Shown here in pieces: positions 22,973 through 35,417 of a stretch of DNA of 64,000 nt. The stretch is from Pogostemon cablin (taxonomy: Eukaryota; Streptophyta; Magnoliopsida; Lamiales; Lamiaceae): contig CM042965.1 in NCBI GenBank assembly GCA_023678885.1, forward strand, positions 32,717,777 to 32,781,776. Direction: 5' to 3'. The notes below the pieces were generated by a model, which saw only the letters and a list, made by a program, of their open reading frames with translations, ran no database searches and was not told the DNA's origin. The position numbers and the translations under genes are program-made. Within the stretch, counting starts at the first letter, position 1; each line of letters opens with the position of its first letter.

Positions 22973-25900
22973 TCAGAACAAGGTATCATCAAAAATGACA
23001 CACGCATCATCCGGCGACCTATAATGCTTCAATCGATGCCCATTCGCCGCGATAACGTCACCATCTTTGTCAATAAGCTCATAACTCCCCCCTCCTAAGG
23101 CTCGATGAATCATGAACGGTCCCGTCCACTTAGACTTCAACTTGCCTGCAAAGAGCTTTAAACGAGAGTTAAAAAGTAGTACCTCATCTCCTTGCTTGAA
23201 CTCCTTGTACGAAATTTTAGAATCATGCCACCTCTTCATTCTTTCCTTATAAATCTCTGAATTCTTGAAAGCACGACTCCTAAACTCATCCAATTGATTC
23301 ATGTGAGTTAGCCTCAACTCCTTTACATCCCTAAGGGTCAAGTTCAAGCGACGCAAAGCCCAAAACGCTTTGTGTTGGATTTCTACGGGTAAGTGGCACG
23401 GCTTCCCATAGACAATTTGATATGGTGACATATCTAATACCGTCTTGTAAGCGGTCCGGAACCCCCATAACACATCATCAAGCTTCATAGCCCAATCTTT
23501 TCGATTAGTTCCTACCACTTTCTCCAGAATTTGCTTTACTTGATGGTTGGAGACCTCCGCCTACCCATTGGATTGCGGATGATAGGGTGTAGTAACCCTA
23601 TGCCTAACACCATAATCCTTAAGCACCTTCTCCAGAAATTTATTGACGAAGTGGGAACCTCCATCACTAACTAATGCTCTCGGAACTCCATAACGGGCAA
23701 AAATATGTTTCTTTAGGAAAGATAAAACAACTTTCGAATCATTAACACGAGTAGGAATTGCTTCCACCCACTTCGAAACATAATCCACCGCAAGAAGAAT
23801 GTAGAGAAACCCATTCGACGGGGGAAAAGGTCCCATAAAATCGATCCCCCATACATCAAATATCTCCACGACTATGCTAGGCTGCAATGGCATCTCATCT
23901 CTCCTACCTATATTACCCATGCGCTGGCATCTATCGCAAGACGCCACATAGCTCTCACTATCTCTAAACAAAGTAGGCCAATAAAGAGCGGATTGAAGTA
24001 CCTTAGCTACAGTCTTTTGCGCTCCGAAATGCCCCCCATTCGGTTGTGCATGGCTGAACTCCAGCACACTTTCCATTTCCATCTCGGGTACACATCTTCG
24101 GACAATAGAATCTGTACAAATCTTATAAACAAACGGATCATACCATAAAAATGTCTCAACATCCCTACGAAATTTCGCAAGTTGATATCGGTTGAGATCC
24201 CTTGGAATTTCACCAATGACAATGTAATTAACATAATCCGCGTACCATGGATCCATACCTTGCGCTGCAACCACACATGCTCGCTCGGCCCCTTCAACAG
24301 CCACAGCCAAGATCTTCTCATCAGGGAACATCTCTTCAATATACTCGAAAGAATTATCACAATGCTCCCTAGTCTCCAACCTTGACAAGTGATCGGCCAA
24401 CACATTTTCTGTTCCTTTCTTATCCCGAATCTCCAAGTCAAACTCCTGCAGTAGTAGAATCCATCTTATAATCCTAGGCTTTATCTCCTTCTTCTCCATC
24501 AAATAACGAATCGCTGAGTGATCCGTATACACAATCGTCTTCATGCCAACCAAATACTGACGAAACTTATCGAATGCATACACAACAGCCAAAAACTCCT
24601 TTTCAGTTACCGTGTAATTCTTCTGTGCCACATCGAAAGTCTTACTCGCGTAGTAAATGGCGCAGAACTTCTTCTCCCTTAGCTGCCCAAGCACCACACC
24701 CAATGCTACATCACTTGCATCACACATAAGTACAAACGGTTGCATCCAGTCCGGTGTGATCAAGATAGGGGCAGTAATAAGCGCCTCCTTCAAAACTTGA
24801 AAAGCTGTTAAACACTCATCATTAAACACAAAAGGAATATCCTTTTCAAGTAAATGAGATAAGGGCTTAGAGTATTTTGAGAAGTCTTTAATGAATCTCC
24901 TGTAAAAACCGGCGTGTACAAGGAAGGATCGCACTCCTCTTTCATTGGTCGGTGGTGGAAGCTTCTCAATTGCCACCACCTTCGCACGGTCTACCTGTAA
25001 TCCCTTGGCGGAAACATAATGCCCAAGAACAATCCCATCTTTCACCATGAAATGGCACTTCTCCCAATTCAAGACAAGATTAGTTTCTTGACACCTTTTC
25101 AAAACAACAGCAAGGTTAGACAAACACATATCAAAAGAAGAACCAAAAACTGAAAAATCGTCCATGAATACTTCCATGATCTTCTCTATCAAACCATCAA
25201 AAATCGCCATCATGCATCTCTGAAAAGTAGCAGGCGCATTACACAATCCAAACGGCATTTTCCTAAAAGCAAAGGTCCCGTAGGGGCAAGTAAAAGTGGT
25301 CTTTTCTTGATCCTCGGGAGCAATCACGATTTGATTATACCCCGAGTATCCATCCAAGAAACAATAGAACTCATACCCTGCAAGATGATCCAACATTTGA
25401 TCCATAAATGGAAGAGGGAAGTGGTCCTTACACGTGTTCTCATTCAATTTCCTATAATCCACACATGTACGCCATCCCGTAGGAATTCTCGTGGCTATCG
25501 CTTCTCCATCCTCAGCTTTCACTACAGTCATACCCCCTTCTTAGCAACTACATGCAATGGACTCACATGGGGACTATCACTAATAGGAAATATAATTCCA
25601 GCATCCAACCACGTAAGAATTTGCTTCCTTATCACCTCTTGAATTGCGGGATTCACCCTACGCTGATTCTGAACACTAGCTTTGGCTTCATCCAACAACC
25701 TAATCCGATGCATACAATACGAATGACTAATACCTTTCAAATCATCAAGTGACCACCCTATTGCAGACTGATACTTCCTCAAAACATCTAATAACTCCTC
25801 AAGTTGATCATCATTAAGAGAAGAAGATACAATTACCGGATATTGTGCATCATCACCAAGAAAAGCATACTTCAAGTGATCCGGCAATGGTTTCAACTCC

Positions 25901-26610
25901 TCTTTTCTTTTCTCCACTGGAGTGTTTTCATTATCCAAAGGCAAGTACTTCCTGGTCCATTTGACTTCTTCCACTTTATTTCTCTCCAATGCAAACCTGT
26001 CATCACCCAAAGCAAGTAAGTTTTCAAGAAATTCAATACATACCTCGTTAGAAAGTCCGTCAAGCTCCGTAGTGGGATAAGTAAGAGATTCCATCAAACA
26101 TGTCTCAAGAGGATCCTTTGACAAGATCAAAGACATATCCTCCTTCACAATCTCCTCCACCACGTCAATACTATAACATTGGGACTCCATTGGCATTTTC
26201 ATTGCTTTGTCCAAGTTGAAAAGTACTTCTTCTTTGTCCATTCTCAACTTCAGTTCTCCTTTCCGAACATCTATCATAGCTCAAGCCGTAGCAAGGAATG
26301 GCCTCCCCAAGATTAAAGGAACATTATCCTTGTCATCATCCATTTCTAATACAAGAAAATCCACAGGAAAAACTAGCTTCTCCACCTTTACTAGAACATC
26401 TTCAACTATTCCTTTCGGAAACGTCATTGATCTATCTGCCAATTGGAGAGCAACAGTTGTCGGGGTCATCTCCCCCAAACCAAGCTTCTGAAAGATGGAC
26501 AACGGCATCAAATTGATGCTTGCCCCAAGATCACATAAAGCTCGCCATGCTGGCCCCTTCCCGATCTCACAAAGAATAGTAAAGCTCCCCGGATCTTTCA
26601 TCTTTGGTGG
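22973..26610 (-). pseudogene. pol: Athila-type pol: protease, reverse transcriptase, RNase H, integrase (broken)
   Basis: Domains follow the Ty3/gypsy order. The protease has the loop CDLGASINLMPLSIF (near 26,495-26,540) and ILGRPFLATA. The reverse transcriptase has [24 protein letters not shown] and the catalytic FMDDF. RNase H has CDASDVALG and a [10 protein letters not shown] stretch. Integrase has a zinc-binding region ending in [15 protein letters not shown] (first Asp) and SDGGSHF (second Asp), and a C-terminal segment ending at 22,973. Lesions: a TGA at 26,281-26,283 between protease and linker, a one-base loss in a G run near 25,533-25,537 that shifts the frame, and a TAG at 23,561-23,563. 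That TAG stands two codons before the integrase catalytic Glu (23,555-23,557). Apart from the one shift, the frame is the same throughout. The product would normally be one Gag-Pol polyprotein; this copy cannot make it. Confidence 0.93.
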
Positions 26611-26615
26611 CAACT

Positions 26616-28326
26616 TGATTAGCCATAATATAGTGGGCATGACCAATTAAAGAAATTATCGAACCACAGGGAGGAACGTGCTAGAGTTTAAGCGATCTCA
26701 AGCTTATCGTGATTTTATAAGGACGACGGAAAGGAGCGGATAGGAGCAAATGAATGCAATTATGCTAAAGCAAGAAATAAAGATAAAATAAATGCAAAGA
26801 TAAGATGGGTTCCAAATGATGCAAGGATGAGATTAACAACAATCATGGCATAGATAATTAAGTAATTATGCAATTAATTCTAATCTCTCATGGACAAGGT
26901 ATAGAAACGATCACTAATTCCACCTAAACTCTCTCTCGAGATGGATAGGATGTAGGCCCTCAACAAGGCTCCCAAACGCACATAGGATCGAGACAATAGC
27001 AAACACCTCCCACTAGGTACTAATTACTCTATGAGTTCCCTAATTAGGTACTAAATCATAAGCAATATTCCCTTTTAAGGTACTATGAATTATCTAATTG
27101 TTTGGGTCTCCTCATTTAATCAACCAACCTCTCGATTAAGCTAATCAAATGTTCTAACAAAGGGTTCTAAATCTAGAAGGATATCTCTATCTCATTCTAA
27201 ATTAATGCACATGAAGTGTATGATGAAATGATTCAATGAACTATCCTAAACACATAATTAATTTCTCAATCTAATCACATGCCCATGACAATTAATCACA
27301 CAAATCATCATATACATCAAGCAATCAACAATCAATGATAGAAATAACACAAAGCCCATTCAAGATTAAAATCAATTTGCATAAAAACTAAATTATCCAA
27401 CACCAATCATGGAGCTAATCTCACAAAGGAGATTAGCCTCTCATATCCATAATAAAATTAACATAGACATTAAGATCCTTACAAAACATGATCAATCTAT
27501 AAAGAAATACACAAAAATTAGAATTAGATTCCCCCTTTGAAGTGCTTCAATGGAGATCTCCTTCTTCTTCTTGTGATCTCACTCTCCCTTGCTTCCTTGA
27601 TCACTTGGATGGTGGATTTGATGGAGGGGATCAAGTGTAGATGGGTGGATGAAGAATGGATGAAGATGATGGTGGAAAATGGAAGAAATGGTGTGTGAGG
27701 TGTGTGTAGAAGAGTGGATTACAGATCTCTTTTCATAAAATCTGAATGGAGGGGTATTTATACTCCTTGACAAGCTTCTAGAAGGATTCTGAATTTTTCT
27801 GATCCCTAACACGACACGAGTTGTGTGGTGCAACACGGCCATAAGGTGCCCGTGTTGCGTGAACTGATGCTCCCGCACGGCCATCGCTTACAGGCCCGTG
27901 TTGGCTACACGGGTCGTGTGCTGCAACACGAGTCGAGCTCCGCAACACGGCCAAGTGGTGGTCGTGTTGGATGAATAGATGTTGCCGCACGGCCATTCTG
28001 GACAGGCCCGTGTTAGCTACACGAGTCGTGCACTGCGACACGGCTCGTGCCACTGACACGGCCAGTCGTGTTGCTGCTGCCCTGTTTCCTTCACTGTTTT
28101 GGCTCGTTCTCCCTCGTTTCAACTCCAAATTGAGATCCGCTTTTTCCTACATCTTCCTTATCATATTTAGCATCAAATAAAAAGTGAAAATAGTAGGTTT
28201 AAGCTCATTCACACACATTTCCATGAAAACACAAAACACAACCAAATAACACATAAAATACGGATAAAATAATACGAAAACACATATAAAAAGACACTAA
28301 AATCTAGGTGAAAATATCACTCATCA
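26616..28326 (-). mobile_element. Solo LTR inserted between gag and protease, TSD CAACT
   Basis: The minus strand reads TGATGAGTGATATTTTCACC at 28,326 and ends GGCTAATCA at 26,616. CAACT stands directly outside both ends (26,611-26,615 and 28,327-28,331). It is related to the LTRs at 513, 1,440 and 61,903. The word array at 27,810-28,075 uses ACACGGGCCGTGT-like palindromes (CAACACGGCC, GCCCGTGTTG). Removing the LTR and one TSD joins gag to protease in frame. Confidence 0.92.
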
Positions 28327-28331
28327 CAACT

Positions 28332-30777
28332 TCTTTTGAATAATTGCGCTACAATTCTCAGATAAGTTTACCGTTTCAACTCCGGTTAAGCTTCGCTTCT
28401 TCATCAATATGTCTTTAAGGAACCGAGCATAATATGGCATCTCCATGATTGCCTCTGAAAAAGGGATGTTCAAGCTTATCTTGTTCATTATCTCTGAAAA
28501 CTTCTTAAACTTCTCTTCCAACCCCTTCTTCACTAGCTTGTAGGGAAAGGGTGGAGGTATCTTTGTTTTGGGAATCCCTCATTCATCACGATCAACCTTT
28601 TCCGCTTTCTCCTTTTCGGCTCTTAATCGCTTAGCTCTTTCCCATTTTTTCTCAGCTATTATGTCTGTACTTTGCTCATTCCGTACCACTGGAGTTGCAT
28701 CAACATCAAAAGGAACAACAGGTGCATCAAACAACACATCTCGGCGAGGTTCGACTGGGGTTCGACCAGGCTGAAAGGTCGAACCAGGACTGTATTGGTC
28801 GAACCTCTCTCCTGGAAGACTGATCTCATTCTGCTCCGGAGGTTCGACTTGGGTTCGACCAACATTAGAGGTCGAACCACTGACCCTTTGGTCGAACCGC
28901 TTCACTGTATAATTTCCATTCTTCGGTTCGACCTGGGTTCGACCTGAAGAGTTGGTCGAACCTTCGTGATCGTGGTCGAACCGTTCCTGCGTCGAAACAG
29001 AGTGCTCTGGCCGATGAGGTTCGACTAGGGTTCGACCTGTAAAGTTGGTCGAACCCTCCGCGTGTTGGTCGAACCGCTCCTGCATCAAAACAGAGTGTTC
29101 TGGCCGATGAGGTTCGACCTGGGTTCGACCTGAAGAGTTGGTCGAACCCTCTGCGTGTTGGTCAAACCGTGGCTTAGAAAATTCCAACTTCGATTCCGGC
29201 CTCATCGGTGCCTCGTACTGCGTTCCTGACCTCAGTGTGATGGCATTACACGACTTTGGATTCTCTATACTCTGAGACGGAAACTTACCTTTTCCTACAG
29301 TTTGAGTCAATGTGTTCACATTCTCTGCAATTGTACCCATCAACAATGTGAGATCTTTCACTTGAGTGGACAAATCTCTGTGGTGATCATCAATCTTTTT
29401 CTCAAGCTTTGCCTCAAGGCGATTCACTCTTTCATCATTCTTTACCATGTACCGGTTCACAGTATCCTCGAACCCAGGCTTTCCTTCTTCCACCTTTTCT
29501 CCCGGATCAACACCCATCGGAAGTTGCACTGCATTGTTCGTATTGCTCCATGAAAATTCAGGCCTCCTTGGTTGCTGTTGATAACTACCAGATGGACCAC
29601 GATTATTCAAGTTCCCTCGATAGTTCCCTTGGTAGTTCCCTTGGTAGTTCCGGTTTTCTTGATTTGGGTACCTCGTTCCTTGGATACTTTGACCCATGGC
29701 ATAATTTGCTTCCTCCAATTCGTCTTGGATGGTTCCATTATTCATCATCTCTTGCTGCAAGATTGGCACTCGTTGGGATATCTCGCTGATATAATTCTGT
29801 TGAGACTCAAGTAGCTTGTTGATATTAGACAAGCTCGAAACGATCTCATCCTCTCTCTTAGTCTTCACCATTGCTTGTTCAACCTGAGCTACCTTTCCAA
29901 GAACATACGTACCTCTAACTCTATCAGTGGACCAATCCCTCGAATTCATTGATATGTCTTCAAACAATCTCTCGGCCTCAACGGATGACTTTGTAAGCAA
30001 TGCTCCATTAGAAGAAGCATCAAGTAGCACTCTTGATTCACAGTCCAATCCGTTATAAAATATACTGATATATTGGGCTTTAGATAACCCATGTTGAGGA
30101 CACTTCCTGAGCATGTCCTTGAATCTATCCCACGCTTCATGAAATTTCTCTCCCCCACTGATAGCAAATTGGTTAATATCTTGCTTCATCTTAAACACCT
30201 TCGAAGGTGGCATATACCTCTCCAAGAATCTTAACTTCAATTGCTCCCACGTGGTGCACTCAGCTGCATTAATAGTATCGTACTAATCCCTCGCCTTTTC
30301 AGTAAGCGAGAATTTGAACAAAAGGATCTTCCTAGCATCTTCATGTTCTCCTACGTTTTTTTGAGTACTTGCATAGCCCACGAACTTGTTCAGATGCTGC
30401 TGCGGATCCTCGAAAGACCCTCCTGAAAAGGAGTTCCTTTCTATCATGCTAATAAGAGCGGGATGAAGATCGAACGCTGTGTTAGTTCCCCTTGCTCCTA
30501 AAAGCTCATAATTTCCAGCCCCATTATTTCTGAAAACCTCACGGATGGCTAGATTATCCGGATTCGCTGCCATGTTGACTGTTACTACTTCCAAATTAAC
30601 TTCAGTTGTAGCCTCAATCGCTTGCGAAATCTGCTCGTCAACCTCAACTCCAAAATTCAGAGCTTCAGTTGAGTCTATTGCCTTTGCCTTGCTCTTTTTC
30701 TTTTTCTTCTTTCTTGATGATGCTCCAATCTCAGGATTATACGGTTCAAGATTACCTTTCTTTGATCTTGTGAGCAT
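28332..30777 (-). pseudogene. gag: Athila-type gag with an in-frame word-array insert (broken)
   Basis: The start codon at 30,777 opens a lysine-rich N-terminus (MLTRSKKGNLEP). A retrotransposon capsid region follows, with WEQLKLRFLERYMPPSK, FHEAWDRFKDMLRKCPQHG and FYNGLDCESRVLLDASS, then an asparagine/glutamine-rich linker. All parts share one frame, cut by TAG at 30,283-30,285 and TGA at 28,579-28,581. The C-terminal part is interrupted by the solo LTR at 28,326. Between about 28,748 and 29,170 the protein contains five repeats of the pattern RFDQ, GST, GRT, VEP, encoded by GGTTCGACC/GGTCGAACC words. Unit spacings of 93, 84, 93 and 93 bases keep the frame. Gag would form the virus-like particle core. 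The insert is unlike any Gag domain I know. Confidence 0.9.
28748..29170 (-). repeat. In-frame array of GGTTCGACC words within gag
   Basis: Five units start at about 28,748, 28,841, 28,925, 29,018 and 29,111. The order is two GGTTCGACC then two GGTCGAACC words per unit. Between units runs an ACAGAGTGCTCTGGCCGATG-like linker that recurs in the 3' array (CAGAGTGCTTCCGACTGA). See the findings. Confidence 0.88.
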
Positions 30778-30871
30778 ACACCTAAAATGAATAAGAAAGA
30801 AAACAACAAAACAAGGTAAATAGTCCTAATAAACTAGAAATAATACAAAAAAAAAGATAGTTTACGCCGTC

Positions 30872-30890
30872 CCCGGCAGCGGCGCCAAGA
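30872..30890 (-). other. Primer-binding site of the minus-strand element, tRNA-Asp
   Basis: On the minus strand it reads TGGCGCCGCTGCCGGGGAC, complementary to the tRNA-Asp 3' end with one mismatch, and stands just inside the LTR. Confidence 0.88.
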
Positions 30891-30893
30891 ACT

Positions 30894-32561
30894 TGATAGG
30901 GGTTTTCTCAACACACAAATTAATCCTCAAGTATAAGGATATCAATTGTAGTCGCGAAGATGACCAAGTTACAATATCGAACCCACGGGACGAGTAAATA
31001 TCAATTTTGTGATCTTCTAGTATATTTTAGACTATGTTGGTAATTGTAAAGGTTTAATGGATAGTAACTTCTAATCGAATTAACAAAAGAAATAGCAAAA
31101 GTAGAGAGAAGTGAGTTGTGATCAATAAGAATGATAGGTAGTTCATTGGGTCATCCAGTTTCACTAGCAATTCGTATTTTCGTATGATGGTGTCCGACTC
31201 TGCCCTGTGGTTTGTGGACGCATCACTAGACCATGCAAGTTTACTCTATAGACACAAGTAAATATGCGCTTGACACGTGTGAATAACATCGGAGCAAGAG
31301 ATATGCTTCACCCCCCTTTCTAGGTACTATCATAATCCATTATCTTCTACGTCTAGAATCTAACCCGATTTGATCTCCCTTTTTAGGTACTATAAAGTTA
31401 TACTCTTCATCCTATTCATCAACCCGAATTCAATTCAATTCATGAATATTCATATAAGACAGTTCTAATAATACTTCGGAATCCCTTCACTTAGAATTAT
31501 AACAATAAACCCTGCTCAGTAGTGAACGCACTCAATCAATAACCATGTTATGTATTCAGACTCTACACAACGATCATTGATGCACAAAACGACTATGAGT
31601 ATGGATTAAATATGCAATCTTATATAAAACAAACCACAGGTAGTGTTGTACGGAGTTTTACACACGAAACACGAATTACATCATGAAACTTTCATAACCC
31701 TAGAACTACCAAGGTGGTTCTAGCCCATGATTGATCTAGGAACAATCATGGTTAGATTAATCATTCTTACTTGAACCTTCAGTGAACCTCTGTCACAGCC
31801 CCTCCGAATGGATCACCACCTCTACTCTTGTCTCTCCTACGATTGACGATCAAAAGCTCTCTTTATTCTCTGTATGAGCCTCATTTTATACTTGTAATCA
31901 CGTCTCTAGGGCTTGGAATGGGCTTTCTAAGTGATCTCACGCGTTTCGGCCTCGAAAATCCGGATAAGGTAAGTTCTCGCACACAGGGTCGACCACGTCA
32001 AGTAGGTCGAACCCCGAGCCACAGGTCGAACCCCAGGTCGAACCCCGCTACTGGAAGAATTCTGCACAGGTTCGACCTTCTGGACAGGTCGAACCACTTA
32101 GGTCTTGGTCGAACCCCAGGTCGAACCTCAGCACTGGACAACTCTTGCTCCCGATTCGACTAACGGGCAAGTCGAACCCTAACATCGTGGTCGAATCCTC
32201 TTTCTTGCAAATTGGTTCGACCATGGTTCGACCTGATGGCCAGGTCGAACCAACTGAGACGTGGTCGAACCCTTCTCTGTATTGTCCAGCAACGTTGGTT
32301 CGACCTGCTGGAGAGGTCGAACCCTCCTCCAGCCAGGTCGAACCCACCTACTTCTTGGGCGGTTCGCGTGGCTTCGACTCCGTCTCTTCGATTCTTGGCT
32401 CTTTCACTCCGTTTTTGCTAAGAAAACACTCAAATAGCTCCACTAACATCTGATTCATGCTATTTCACAATATATATAGGTTTTCCACCTATTTCCACAT
32501 CAAAACTCTCCAAAACTAGCACAAAACATAGCGCCAAACTTGTGAATTTACACACTCATCA
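30894..32561 (-). repeat. 5' LTR of the minus-strand Athila-like element
   Basis: On the minus strand it runs from TGATGAGTGTG (32,561) to CCCCTATCA (30,894), 1,668 bp. The word array at 31,985-32,345 is built on GGTTCGACC/GGTCGAACC, the same word as in this element's gag and 3' region. No matching 3' LTR is found at the other end, where the element meets the truncated LTR near 21,965. Confidence 0.85.
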
Positions 32562-34040
32562 ATATACATGAATTTTGGAGTCGAATTAATGGTTCTCGGG
32601 TTATGGTTTTAGCATGATTTAATGTTTAATGTTGTTTTAGAGTCTGAGTTCTACAGGGAATAAGAAAATAGTGAAAATCTAAAGATCGAAACTCCATTCG
32701 ACCAGATTCTATACTGCTTGACGAGACTGTGATGGTCGAGCGGTTGTCAAGCGGTGCACACAGTATTTGGTTCAGAATGTTCAGAGTTCAGGGAGCTCGC
32801 TCGACCAAAATTTGAGCCACTAGATCAAGAAACCTAGGTCGAGCGATGGTCGAGCGAATGACAGTGTGGCAGATCCTCGAAGTTTCAAATTATATAGGTC
32901 CCGCTCGACCAAATGGGTACAGCTCGACCATATCATCATAGTCGAGCACGTGGTCAAGCAGATTATAGAGGTAGTTACAGAATGCAAAGTGGTCGCTCAA
33001 CCAAGTTAAGGCTGCTCGACCCGAGTGGAGGCAAATTTTCACGAATATAAGGCTAGTTTTTCGTGTTGCTTGATCAGTTTTCACCATTCTCTCTGAGCGA
33101 TCACCCCAAATGGTACGATTCTCTTCCCCATTACTTCATAAACTCTTCTCTACTCAAAATCACACACATTCCACATAATGTTTGGGAGATTCAAGTTGAA
33201 TTTTACGGCTTTCTTCTCAATTTTTGCACTCGTACTTCCCATTACTTCTATGCACCCATGGCAGGAGATAAAGGTATGTTTTGTCAACTTATTCCCTTTG
33301 AATTTGATTATAATCTGTGAAGTTTGGTTGGGTAAGTTGATTAGGCATTATTTTGGTTAGAATTTTGATAAGAATTTGGGCGTTGAAATTGAAGTTTTTC
33401 GTGAAGTTGCATGAGTTCGATTTGAAGTGGGATTAATGAAAATTCATGAAATTGGTGATGTATATATCATGAGCTTGAGTTCAATTGATTAATTTGTGTT
33501 TGGGCTTGTTGATTTTGTGTGTTGTTGATGACGAATTTGAAGTGTGGAATAGTGTGGATTTGTAAGATTTTTGGTAAATGCTTAGGAATTGAGTTGAATA
33601 CATGTGACTACATTTTGAATATTCCTATTGAAGCATGATGGTGTTTGATGTGAGTTTAGAATCCTGTGGAGTACCTAGGACATAAGGAGTTAATTTTTTC
33701 ATGATTAAACTTGTTTGAGTTTTAGTGTCGAATATCGTATACTTGTGAATTGTGGAAAATTGAGTTGAATTGTTGGGCATATAATTTGAAGTCTTGAGTA
33801 GAATCTATATGATTATAATTTCTAGGATTGGTATACTTGTTTCTTTGCCTATGCTTGTATTGATGTACAATTATTGTAGGTAAGGGAATTGATTCATGTT
33901 CAAAGCGAAAAGAAAGTGGAATACCAAAGAAATGAGATACGGGTAAGAATAGTAAGAAGAATGGAATGATGCCGTCAGATTTTGGGTTGAAAATACCAAA
34001 TTGGGATAAAAAGAGAGAGCAATGGGGAGCAATTTCAAGA
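32562..34040 (+). mobile_element. Noncoding part of a plus-strand Athila-like element, with word array
   Basis: At 32,700-33,030 GCTCGACC and GGTCGAGC words recur about a dozen times, the same word family as at 3,545-3,780. The rest (33,100-34,000) has no convincing gene. It is probably the LTR or spacer upstream of the ORF relic that follows. Confidence 0.5.
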
Positions 34041-35417
34041 AAGATGAATCGAAATCGTTATTAGGACGATCATGCTATAGTGGAGATGCAAATTATTAAT
34101 GATATAAGGTGGATGTTCAACCAAGTTGGAATAAGTTGTTTCATGGACTTAAAGAGGAAGACATACTTCCATATCATGGCTGATATGTTATGCACGTTAG
34201 AGGTGATTTGTGAGGATTCAGTTCTTCCTACATCATTGAAACTTGGAGGAGAGCTGAGGTATCTGTATGCTAGTGAGTTCAATCGGATGTTTAGATACCC
34301 GGAGAATGTCTCTACACAAGAGGATGAAGGGTTCGTTGCTGATGACTTTTGGAGGTTAATTACGAGGCTACAAGGAGCTTATGATCCTTAGCGATCGAGG
34401 GCTGCTTTCATTCGCAACTCGATTATTGCTTACATGGATAGGATCCTCGAAAACACCATCTTTGCCTGAGCTGAGGGCGGGTGTATTCTGAGAGGTGAGT
34501 TATAGGTCCTTTGGTGTATGATGAACGGGGTCCACTTCAATTTGGGAGCATATGTTCTACAGCAACTGCATTGGTTCACTTCACACATATTTCAGAAGGT
34601 GAATATCAGAGGGTTGATCACACCATTGGCCGAGCACTATAATTTGGATTTATCGAGGCATAGGCCAGTCCAACGTGATCCGAATTTAATTATGTCGGCT
34701 TGCGTGAGGATGAATTTAGCTCATCATGAACAAAGTGTATGGATGTTCATTCGAGGCAACAATCCGATTTCTTTTCAGATGACCTTCTATCTCGTTGATC
34801 TTACTACTCTTTAGATCAACGCAAACTTGTTGATGGACATTCCTCCCCATATTGCGATCTCCACTACTTATTGTGCTAAGGGAGATAGGCGTACTTTGGC
34901 AGATATGCTCCTTGAAGGTGTGTATCTCGATGTGGATATGATTTTAGTGGGAGAGCCGTATGAGAATGAGAAGTATGAGCCAATGCCGCAGCATCAATTT
35001 GCACCTGAGCAGCCATCGCCATTTGAGCATCCGATGTCTGATGCACATATGGAGATGCCGCATGATCACGACATTCTGGAGGGTATTCCTCAGATGCAGC
35101 CACCGCAGCCACCACCACAGCAGCAGTAGCAGTATGATTTCTGGCAGACTCAGGATTGCTTTTATAGAGAGCAATTCAGGATGATGAATGAGCATTTTAC
35201 CATGTTGAATACTAATCAGCAGGAGACAAACCGCCAGCTTGCTTTGGCAAACACAAACTATGCTGCGCTCAATTTTAGATATGATGCCATGGATAGAAGG
35301 TTGGGAGAGATGAATGAGAACTACGAGGCACTCGATAGAAAGGTCGATAGCTTTATTAGAGATTTTGATATGTGGCGTAATGACAATGATGATGATGGTG
35401 ATGCTCCGGAGGAGTAG
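34041..35417 (+). pseudogene. Downstream (env-position) ORF of an Athila-like element, six stops, no frameshift
   Basis: One reading frame can be followed from about 34,041 to the final TAG at 35,415. It is interrupted by TAG at 34,062, TAG at 34,389, TGA at 34,467, TAG at 34,503, TAG at 34,812 and TAG at 35,127. The N-terminal part has a compact domain with FNQVGISCFMDLKRKTYFHI and LKLGGELRYLYASEFNRMF, then MNGVHFNLGAYVLQQLHWF. A proline/glutamine stretch (QPPQPPPQQQ) leads into a C-terminal coiled coil (heptads through 35,200-35,390) with an acidic end. I take it for the extra ORF that Athila-group elements carry after pol, because the following noncoding sequence matches the post-pol region of the element at 8.5 kb. 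The identity rests on layout and on memory of plant transposon proteins of this kind, and no catalytic motif is visible. Confidence 0.6.
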
